In this document: positions 1-5,283 of the stretch, piece by piece | How the letters are laid out: the number at the start of each line of letters is the position of its first letter | Position numbering within the stretch: position 1 is the stretch's first letter | NCBI GenBank assembly: GCA_038240875.1 | Contig: JBBRGG010000103.1 | Location: 1 to 11,907, forward strand | Source: JBBRGG01 sp038240875 | GTDB lineage: Bacteria > Planctomycetota > Phycisphaerae > Phycisphaerales > UBA1924 | Length of the DNA stretch: 11,907 bases | Direction: 5' to 3' | Position numbers and translations under genes: made by a program | The notes under the pieces: model-generated | What the model was told of the DNA's origin: nothing | The model's database searches: none | What the model saw: only the letters and a program-made list of their open reading frames with translations

Positions 1-53
1 ACTTCGGTAAGGGTTGCACGAACACTTGCGTGTAGTTCTGGAGTTAGTGCCAT
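1..53 (-). CDS. possible N-terminus of a leftward gene, cut by the window edge
   Basis: Reading leftward from the ATG at 53-51 gives an open frame MALTPELHASVRATLTE that leaves the window. The peptide looks like a plausible cytoplasmic N-terminus, with no signal sequence, but is too short to assign to a family. A weak GAG sits about 6 bases before the ATG. The stretch before it (about 140-225) is AT-rich, as a promoter region might be, and a strong hairpin lies at 74-115. These features favour a real start, but the evidence is thin. Confidence 0.35.
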   Translation of the reverse strand, partial: MALTPELHASVRATLTE

Positions 54-73
54 TGTCACTCGATTTGTGGGCC

Positions 74-115
74 GGTTGGGTGGGCTTGGCGAGTGAACCA
101 CGCCCAACCCAAACC
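74..115 (-). promoter_or_regulatory. hairpin in the leader of the leftward gene
   Basis: The arms 74-85 and 102-115 are complementary over 12 base pairs. The right arm has two unpaired A residues (106 and 113) and the loop is 16 bases (86-101). On the leftward strand it ends about 20 bases before the ATG at 53. No U-run follows on that strand, so it is not a standard intrinsic terminator. A role as leader structure, operator or mRNA stabiliser is possible. Only the pairing is seen; the role is inferred. Confidence 0.3.
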
Positions 116-427
116 GCAAGCGCGACCGTTGCAACAGCCGCGCGACCCAATATATGATATCCTTTGTGTGCCAACGTCTGGCGAATCTAATCTATATACA
201 ATCCGAAACTATTAAAGGCCGAACCCCCTATAAGTGTGTGCAAGCCGGGGGGTCAGGGGGCATTTTTGCACGCCGCGCGTCCACCGCAGCCCATGCCTTC
301 GACCCGCTAAGTACGCGAGCGTGCGTTAGGACAATGACTGGCTGCCCACCATCGCCACGATACGTTCGCGTGCCGCCGTGGGCAAGGACGGCCATACCGC
401 GAGAATCATCGCCAACTCATGATCGGT

Positions 428-468
428 CGCCGCACAATCGCCGCAAAGTGCGCCGCATTTCACGCCGC
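428..468 (+). repeat. CGCCGC motif repeated with 11-12 base spacing
   Basis: CGCCGC starts at 428, 439, 451 and 463, giving spacings of 11, 12 and 12 bases. The bases between are A-rich or T-rich and not conserved. A degenerate fifth copy (CAGCCG) starts at 472. The regular spacing is close to one helical turn. It may be a decayed tandem repeat or a phased protein-binding site; the sequence does not decide. Confidence 0.35.
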
Positions 469-508
469 TTTCAGCCGGACCCCCAGTATTTGCCGTGTTT
501 TTGGGGGG

Positions 509-530
509 GGTTCGAATCCAGCCAGGCCCA
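509..530 (+). pseudogene. tRNA 3'-end remnant (T-loop and acceptor strand)
   Basis: Bases 509-530 read like the 3' end of a tRNA: GG, the T-loop TTCGAAT (511-517), CCAGC (518-522) as the 3' T-stem, CAGGCCC (523-529) as the 3' acceptor strand, and A530 as discriminator. No CCA is encoded. A full gene would need GCTGG before the T-loop, but a G8 run (503-510) is there instead. It would also need a 5' strand near GGGCCTG 70-90 bases upstream, and none exists. So only positions 53 to 73 of a tRNA are present. Integrative elements that use tRNA genes leave such a 3' fragment at one end. A decayed or rearranged tRNA gene, or chance similarity, are alternatives. Confidence 0.42.
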
Positions 531-565
531 CTTTTGAACTAGTATTGTCAGCAACGCACAAGCTT

Positions 566-1252
566 CTATGTCACGCTATGCCCTGGCATTTCGGGTATTC
601 CCAGGCTTTGCTCGGGGTGGTGTTCCCAGCGGACGCTCAGCGCGTGTGGCACTTTGAGAAGGTCTAGGACCTTGCCAACGGTAAAGTCGATCACGTCGGC
701 GATTGTCTTTGGCAAGAGATAAAACCCAGGATTGGGCGAGCACAGGATCGCCCCTGATAACGCCAATGTTTCCATGTTGCGGATGTCGATCAGCGACAAG
801 GGCATCTCGCGATGACAGATAATCAACGGGCGGCGTTCTTTCAGCGTGACCATCGCAGCCCTTGTAAGAAGGTTGCTGCCGCTGCCGGTGGCAATTGCGC
901 CAAGAGACGCGCTGGAGCACGGGAGCACAGCCATGCCATCGTGCAGGAAACTGCCTGAGGCGATCACGGCTCCGACGTCTTTGTTGGGATGGATGTGCAA
1001 GCGCTTGATGAATTCCTCGCTGTTGGCATGAGCTGCGAGCGAGGGGACGAGTTCGTCGAGTGTCAGGTTCTTGATGCGAGATTCGTCGAAGAGCAGACGC
1101 CTGCCATAGTCGCTGACGACAAGGTGTACCTCGGCGTCGGCGAGCAAGAGCTGTTCGAGCAGACGCTGCGAGTACCACGCGCCCGACGCGCCGGAAATCC
1201 CAAGGACAAATCGACGTGGCGTGGGCTGAGTTTGCGCTGGGGGGGTTGGCAT
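566..1252 (-). CDS. ubiX: flavin prenyltransferase UbiX
   Basis: This 228-residue protein is a full-length member of the UbiX/Pad1 family. Those enzymes join dimethylallyl phosphate to FMN, making the prenyl-FMN cofactor that UbiD-type decarboxylases need, for example in quinone synthesis. Seen here: the FMN-binding loop GISGASG (18-24), SGSF (99-102), PCS (111-113), the signature LLTRAAMVTLKERRPLI (128-144) and R-E-x-P-L (148-152). The first 13 residues are a Pro/Thr-rich extension absent from E. coli UbiX. The ATG at 1252 is the first in-frame start after a TGA; its ribosome site is weak (GAAAG about 8 bases upstream). No ubiD or other quinone gene lies nearby, so the gene seems to stand alone, and its partner must be elsewhere. 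Confidence 0.95.
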   Translation of the reverse strand: MPTPPAQTQPTPRRFVLGISGASGAWYSQRLLEQLLLADAEVHLVVSDYGRRLLFDESRIKNLTLDELVPSLAAHANSEEFIKRLHIHPNKDVGAVIASGSFLHDGMAVLPCSSASLGAIATGSGSNLLTRAAMVTLKERRPLIICHREMPLSLIDIRNMETLALSGAILCSPNPGFYLLPKTIADVIDFTVGKVLDLLKVPHALSVRWEHHPEQSLGIPEMPGHSVT

Positions 1253-1658
1253 GAAGAGCTTTCGTCAGAGGAGAGCATGATGAATTTCCAAATGGGCTAT
1301 TGGTGATTCACCCTTTCGAATTCGTTGGTCAATTGCGAATAGATGAAGTGCATCTTGATAGATTTGTATTTGCAATGGTAGTGAAGCATTAACGCGGTTC
1401 TTGACGATAATAACGAGAAAATTTAGCGGGTTGTCAGCCCTTTGCCGGAAGATTGACGAGGCTCGGCTCATTTGCTCGGGCAACAGCGTAGCTCCCGGAC
1501 CCTGCGGCCTTGTTAACGAAGAAGCTTTACTTGTGCACGTTGCCTTCTGGCGGGCGTAAAGTATGAAGCATGGATAGGCAGTAAGCAAGCGAAGAGCTAT
1601 CGAAAGCGGAAGCCTGAAAGCCGATAATGAACGCATTGAGAACAAAGTGGAGTACGCC
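1253..1658. other. divergent intergenic region, ubiX / lipoprotein gene
   Basis: About 400 bases separate two divergently transcribed genes, so promoters for both must lie here. The part around 1290-1430 is AT-richer than its surroundings and is the likely promoter zone. TTGACG at 1401-1406 resembles a -35 box for the rightward gene, and TTGACC (minus strand, 1331-1326) resembles one for ubiX, but neither has a good -10 box at the right distance. A leftward 188-codon open frame crosses this region into the lipoprotein gene and looks like an antisense shadow. I saw no tRNA or riboswitch. Confidence 0.45.
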
Positions 1659-2495
1659 GTGAGCAGGACAACACGCACGAAATTGGCTGGCACGAAATTG
1701 GTTGGCACCAACCTGAACGCATCGGGCACGAGTGTCCGTAGTAGCGCGATCGCGCTTGCGATGGTGACGGGCGGCATGTTCATATGCGCGGGTTTGCTGA
1801 GTGGTTTGGCGGGGTGTTCGAGCACGACCAACTACCCTGAAATTGAGAACACCAAGCTGACCTTTGAAGATCCCAATGAATGGCGCACGGTCGCCGCGAT
1901 GATCGTGGCGGCTCGCTACGTGGGCACGCGATATGTGCCCGGCGAAGGCCCGCGGTTTGAAACCGCCGACCCGAACGATGTCGCCGAGCCAAAGGTGGCG
2001 TACCCGATGGTGTTGAACGCGCCGCCAGGGTTGCGTCGCACGTATTACAGCCGTTTGTGCCGCGAAGTGGGCGCGAGTGTGGAGCCAATGTCGGAGTCGG
2101 TTGCGAATGCGATCGACGCGGGCGAGGAAACGCAAATACCTGTCTTTCATATTGGGCGAGTGTGGATCCGCGAGCAACGAGCGGAGATCGATGTGTATCG
2201 CCCGATGCCGGAACTTGGCCGCGGGACCGATGGGAAGCAGATTTATCAGATGGTGACGGTTCGAATGACAGGCGGGTTCCAGCCTTGGCGTGCGATCCAT
2301 GGGCGAGCGTGGGCTCCAGGAGCGTTTCCTACGCCCTTTGCCTACGTGATTCCTGAAGTTGACCGCTCGGATCAATACAAGGTGAGCAAGCGCGAGCTAG
2401 AGGCCAAGGGGCTGACCGTGCCCACGCCGCCGGAGATTGACCAGCCGTCGATTGAGAAGATGCCCGAGGGTTTGAATCCGATCGAAAAGTTCTAA
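1659..2495 (+). CDS. predicted lipoprotein of unknown function
   Basis: This 278-residue protein has a signal peptide and lipobox: a hydrophobic stretch from about residue 29 to 52 ends in SGLAGC, making Cys53 the likely lipidated residue, followed by SSTTNYPEI. The mature part is soluble, with many charged residues and prolines, and ends in a Pro-rich tail. I do not recognise its family. I chose the GTG at 1659 because GGAG lies at 1649-1652, six bases upstream; a GTG at 1647 would add four residues but has a poorer site. The n-region before the hydrophobic part is long (about 27 residues) and holds a five-residue tandem repeat. The next rightward gene starts 415 bases on, so the two probably do not form a tight operon. 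The lipoprotein assignment is strong; any function would be a guess. Confidence 0.85.
   Translation: MSRTTRTKLAGTKLVGTNLNASGTSVRSSAIALAMVTGGMFICAGLLSGLAGCSSTTNYPEIENTKLTFEDPNEWRTVAAMIVAARYVGTRYVPGEGPRFETADPNDVAEPKVAYPMVLNAPPGLRRTYYSRLCREVGASVEPMSESVANAIDAGEETQIPVFHIGRVWIREQRAEIDVYRPMPELGRGTDGKQIYQMVTVRMTGGFQPWRAIHGRAWAPGAFPTPFAYVIPEVDRSDQYKVSKRELEAKGLTVPTPPEIDQPSIEKMPEGLNPIEKF
1677..1721 (+). repeat. 15-bp in-frame repeat in the lipoprotein n-region
   Basis: Three adjacent 15-base units encode TKLAG, TKLVG and TNLNA. The first two units differ by a single base, and the third has diverged. The repeat precedes the hydrophobic core of the signal peptide, so changes in copy number would lengthen or shorten a part that is normally removed. 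Confidence 0.7.
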
Positions 2496-2700
2496 CTAGC
2501 TATCTGGCAAGCATTTGTAATTGATTGGCTGGATGAAATACAAATACTATTGCAGCTTAACATAGCCGAGTATGGTAGACTTGTGAGACAATGGTGCGCA
2601 CTTGCAAGGTTGTATGGCCTGCGAGCGCTTTAGGTCGCATTGTGCGAGAGACCCACAAGGTAGCCTTCTCAACGTCAACGCGAATGAAGCGAGAAGTAAT

Positions 2701-2760
2701 GCGCGTTACTGGGCGCATAACTGGGCGCATAACTGGGCGCGTTAGGGGATGCGTTATTGG
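2701..2760 (+). repeat. 12-bp tandem repeat, five units
   Basis: Five units run without gaps: GCGCGTTACTGG, GCGCATAACTGG, GCGCATAACTGG, GCGCGTTAGGGG and ATGCGTTATTGG. Units 2 and 3 are identical, while 1, 4 and 5 differ at a few positions. No accepted gene covers them. They look like products of replication slippage followed by drift, though a repeated binding site in the leader of the gene at 2911 is possible. Confidence 0.8.
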
Positions 2761-2847
2761 GGTACGTGTCAGGCCGTTCCACCTAATGTGCCGAAGTCGT
2801 CGTATAAGCGTGCCCACCACGCAGGATATTGAGACTTCGGTGTTGTT

Positions 2848-2895
2848 GGTTCTGTGACTGGATCTGTGTTTGGTTCTGTGATTGGTTCTGTTGCG
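2848..2895 (+). repeat. 12-bp tandem repeat, four units, just upstream of a start codon
   Basis: Four units run without gaps: GGTTCTGTGACT, GGATCTGTGTTT, GGTTCTGTGATT and GGTTCTGTTGCG. The array ends 15 bases before the ATG at 2911, just before the ribosome site GGAAGGGG (2895-2902). It is in frame with the downstream gene and would encode GSVT-GSVF-GSVI-GSVA if translation began earlier (a GTG at 2854 is possible). It differs in sequence from the array at 2701-2760 but has the same period. Confidence 0.8.
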
Positions 2896-2910
2896 GAAGG
2901 GGTTCGCCGA

Positions 2911-4314
2911 ATGTACACACACACGCATAGCTTTGGCTCACGTGCCTTTCGCCCGCACAGTTCTGGTGCTTACTTTTCAATTGCGACTCTCGCTGGGTTT
3001 GCAGCGAGCATTGCCTTCGTATGTGCGTTGCAAGGCCAGCAAACCGCGCAGATTAGCAGCCAGCCAACGGTCAACAACACGCCCGTCGTATCGCCCGCCG
3101 CATCGCCTCCCAAGATGAACACGATGCCTAGGAACAAGATGAACACGATGCCCGGCAGGATGAACACCATGCCGGGCTCAACGAAGTTGAACTTCCTTGA
3201 ACGACCGACGTCTTCACGCGTCAGCACCCGCGGTATACGTCCGGCTACAAACTTTGGCAGCGTGCAACGTGGTGCCGAAGTTGATAGCGGTGGTTTGATG
3301 GAAACAAATGCCAGCGGGAGGTCTGTTCGTGAAGTAGATCCACAACCAAATAACTTCGCGCGAAGGCTGCGCGACGCCATCGTGGTCCAGCGCCCAGTGT
3401 ACATCATCAACAACGGGCTCACGATTCGCGGCGGTTATGTCGGCGATCGCTGGCGCGTTTCTGGCAATATAAGTTCGTCGGTCTTAGGCATAGCTTCGCA
3501 TCGAATCGGCCAATTCGACCCCAGCATCACTTGGGTTCGTTCGACTTCTGGCTCTCGTTTTCTCGCCGGATATTGGCAGCCTAGAGGCCGATTGAACTAT
3601 TCCAACTTGGGTTGGTGCGGCTACGAGTGGAACTATGGCAGGCCTTCTGCCTGGTGGGTTCAGCGCGGCGCGGACGACTCGATGACGCGCGCGGTCGGCC
3701 CTGGTACCTCTAATCTATTCCCATACGCACCCATGCCGCTTGATCCAAGGCTGGATATTCGCTGGCAACTCGACCCTGGGGACATGATCAAGCAGGCCTC
3801 GGTTGACGCGGATAGTCTAAGTGAGCACGATCGTGCGCTCGAATCGGCGCTCGCATCGTGGCGTGGCGGCGATGCCAAGAACGCTGTTGCGCAGCTACGT
3901 ACGCACCTACGAAACCCGCAGCATGGTGCGATCCAGGACGTGCGCGGGCTGCGATTGCTTTCTGCCGCATTGATCGAAGCAGGAGAACCAGTGGACGCCG
4001 CTGCGGTGATGCGATTGGCATATGAACTTGATCCATCACTCGCGACAGAACGGCTCGAGCTGTCGAGCATCGGCATTGAAGCGGCCCGAATTCGCCAAAT
4101 GGTCGAGCGTTCGGTGGGATATGCCAACACCGTGGGGCGGTCAAACGCGTCCAAGGGCGTGTCGGCCGAGGGGAGTGCGTCGGCGTGGTTGGTGGTTTCG
4201 GTATTGATGCGAGAGCAAGACCGCAACGAATTAGCGAGAACGATCTTCAGCCGTGCGAAGGCTGCTGGGCTGCGCGAAGATATCGTCACTGCTGTAGAAC
4301 TTGCGTGGCGGTGA
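2911..4314 (+). CDS. exported protein with a W/Y/G-rich middle and TPR-like C-terminus
   Basis: This 467-residue protein belongs to no family I recognise. Seen in order: a long n-region and one hydrophobic segment (about 20-40, ATLAGFAASIAFVCAL) acting as signal peptide or anchor; a Ser/Thr/Pro/Gln linker; MNTMP repeats (69-91); a basic low-complexity part; a middle region (about 160-250) rich in Trp, Tyr and Gly with beta-like spacing, including GGYVGDRWRVSG and GYWQPRGRLNYSNLGW; and a helical C-terminus (about 305-380) with TPR-like helix pairs such as ALASWRGGDAKNAVAQL and AALIEAGEPVDAAAVM. A periplasmic or surface binding or scaffold role is a guess. The ATG at 2911 is chosen because GGAAGGGG lies eight bases upstream; the frame is open back to 2833. 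It ends 30 bases from the convergent gene, leaving almost no room for terminators. Confidence 0.83.
   Translation: MYTHTHSFGSRAFRPHSSGAYFSIATLAGFAASIAFVCALQGQQTAQISSQPTVNNTPVVSPAASPPKMNTMPRNKMNTMPGRMNTMPGSTKLNFLERPTSSRVSTRGIRPATNFGSVQRGAEVDSGGLMETNASGRSVREVDPQPNNFARRLRDAIVVQRPVYIINNGLTIRGGYVGDRWRVSGNISSSVLGIASHRIGQFDPSITWVRSTSGSRFLAGYWQPRGRLNYSNLGWCGYEWNYGRPSAWWVQRGADDSMTRAVGPGTSNLFPYAPMPLDPRLDIRWQLDPGDMIKQASVDADSLSEHDRALESALASWRGGDAKNAVAQLRTHLRNPQHGAIQDVRGLRLLSAALIEAGEPVDAAAVMRLAYELDPSLATERLELSSIGIEAARIRQMVERSVGYANTVGRSNASKGVSAEGSASAWLVVSVLMREQDRNELARTIFSRAKAAGLREDIVTAVELAWR
3112..3183 (+). repeat. in-frame MNTMP repeat
   Basis: Three imperfect units of 21-24 bases encode K-MNTMP-RN, K-MNTMP-GR and MNTMP-GST. 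The core ATGAACACSATGCC is nearly identical in all three, and unit length varies by whole codons. It sits in the linker after the signal/anchor segment of the secreted protein. Confidence 0.75.
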
Positions 4315-4344
4315 ACACATATTGTCTCATTACGTTTTACACAT

Positions 4345-5283
4345 TTATGGTTCGCGTGCGACGCGACGGCTGACCCAGATTACCGCAGGAATGCCGATGC
4401 AAATCGCCACGGCGAACTCTGCCGCGCGATTCACGAGGTCCGCCGAGAGCCCGGTTTCCACGACAAGCCTCGTTGCTTGATCGCGGGGGAAGCTCGCCGC
4501 CACGAGGCCGATGGCCCATTCACGCAGGCCCATGCCATTGCCCGAGAGTGGCACGAGCGAAGCGGCATTTGCAACCACCGCGAGTGCGACGCTTTCGAGG
4601 GGTTTGATGGGCTTGCCCAACATCCAGAAGACGAGCCAATACCGCGATGCCCACACGAGCGTGTCAACGAGCTTGATGAGCGTCGCGAGTGAGTATGCAG
4701 CAAGCTTTGGCATCTGCTCGGACATCGCGTGGAACCGCGCGATTACGAGCACGAGCGTGCACATTCCGATGAAGCCAACCGCCGCCTGCGGATAGATTCT
4801 TGCAAGAATAAGCGTGAAAAGCAGCACGCCCATGGCTAGTGCGGAGCACGCGATGGATTCCAGGATGACCCGAGCGCTATCACGCACGCGGATGCCATTA
4901 AATTTCTTGTGATACGCGACTCGGCCAAAGAGCCCAGGTCGTAGCGGCAGGAAATTAAGCACGAAGGCCGCCGTGATGAGCGCGAGCATCTCACGCACGC
5001 CGACGTATCCGAATCGACGCGTCAACGCATGGAAGCTCATACCCGTGAGAAGCAAGTTCAGCACAGGTAGCGCGAGCACGATCACGATAATGAACGGCGG
5101 AACGCTGCCGAGGCGGGCGAGAGTTTCATGCGTCGAAGGGCCAGAAAGTGCGACTGCCGCGATCGCCAACACAAAGAGCGCAAGGCCGATGATGCCTCGA
5201 ACGATCTTCGTGCGCCTTGAAGCACCACTAGGCGACCAAACGCCGTCGTTGCTTGTGGAGTTTGGCGCGTTCGATGTGGTCAC
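4345..5283 (-). CDS. membrane protein, lysylphosphatidylglycerol synthase TM-like (UPF0104/PF03706 type)
   Basis: This 312-residue protein has about eight hydrophobic segments (roughly 28-48, 61-85, 98-117, 137-163, 165-183, 200-222, 230-265 and 287-305). Two conserved patterns of the PF03706 superfamily are visible: NFLPLRPGLFGR (110-121), like the usual N-x-x-P-x-R-x-G-E-x-x-R, and PLSGNGMGLRE (245-255), like P-x-x-G-G-x-G-x-R-E. The Glu of the first pattern is missing. Known relatives are the flippase half of MprF and polyprenyl-linked sugar transporters, so moving or handling a lipid-linked substrate is likely, but the substrate is unknown. No LPG-synthase domain is attached. The start is the GTG at 5283-5281, overlapping the previous gene's TGA as GTGA, which suggests translational coupling to the exported TPR protein; I see no good ribosome site. 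Confidence 0.85.
   Translation of the reverse strand: MTTSNAPNSTSNDGVWSPSGASRRTKIVRGIIGLALFVLAIAAVALSGPSTHETLARLGSVPPFIIVIVLALPVLNLLLTGMSFHALTRRFGYVGVREMLALITAAFVLNFLPLRPGLFGRVAYHKKFNGIRVRDSARVILESIACSALAMGVLLFTLILARIYPQAAVGFIGMCTLVLVIARFHAMSEQMPKLAAYSLATLIKLVDTLVWASRYWLVFWMLGKPIKPLESVALAVVANAASLVPLSGNGMGLREWAIGLVAASFPRDQATRLVVETGLSADLVNRAAEFAVAICIGIPAVIWVSRRVAREP

Larger units (their letters stand above)
54..565. other. gene-poor stretch between ubiX and the left-edge gene
   Basis: This stretch of about 510 bases separates the end of ubiX from the possible leftward gene. It has an AT-rich patch (about 140-225), several C5 to G8 homopolymer runs (about 224-265 and 503-510), a phased CGCCGC repeat (428-468) and a tRNA-like 3' end (509-530). 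A 127-codon open frame at 154-537 on the plus strand has the irregular composition of chance translation. I looked for signs of tmRNA, RNase P RNA and SRP RNA and saw none. Confidence 0.5.
2496..2910. other. repeat-rich intergenic region before the secreted TPR-like gene
   Basis: This 415-base stretch holds two unrelated 12-bp tandem arrays (2701-2760 and 2848-2895). Its first 100 bases are AT-richer and may hold a promoter; around 2550-2580 there are weak matches (TTGCAG, TATGGT) but no clear pair. An 88-codon open frame (2591-2857, plus) and a 123-codon one (2557-2928, minus) encode very Arg-rich peptides made largely of the repeats, so I do not accept them as genes. The second array is in frame with the downstream gene and encodes GSVx units, but a good ribosome site lies after it. 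Confidence 0.5.

Noticed and set aside
150..531. Possible tmRNA, because a tRNA-like 3' end closes a long gene-free stretch
   Set aside because: There is no matching 5' acceptor strand, no GGTTTCGACGGG-type start and no tag peptide ending in ALAA.
154..537. Rightward 127-codon open frame
   Set aside because: It runs through homopolymers, the phased repeat and the tRNA remnant, with no ribosome site and no protein-like pattern.
1401..1429. Promoter for the lipoprotein gene (TTGACG)
   Set aside because: No convincing -10 box occurs at 16-18 bases, so it was mentioned only within the intergenic description.
1265..1831. Leftward 188-codon open frame between ubiX and the lipoprotein gene
   Set aside because: It is antisense to the start of a well-supported lipoprotein gene, its protein has no coherent domain or signal, and composition suggests chance translation.
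2701..2895. CRISPR-like array
   Set aside because: The 12-base units are contiguous with no spacers; repeats are too short and no cas gene is present.
2557..2928. Leftward 123-codon open frame, and a rightward 88-codon frame at 2591-2857
   Set aside because: Both are very Arg-rich and built largely from the 12-bp repeats; open frames follow easily from a period divisible by three. No good ribosome site was seen.
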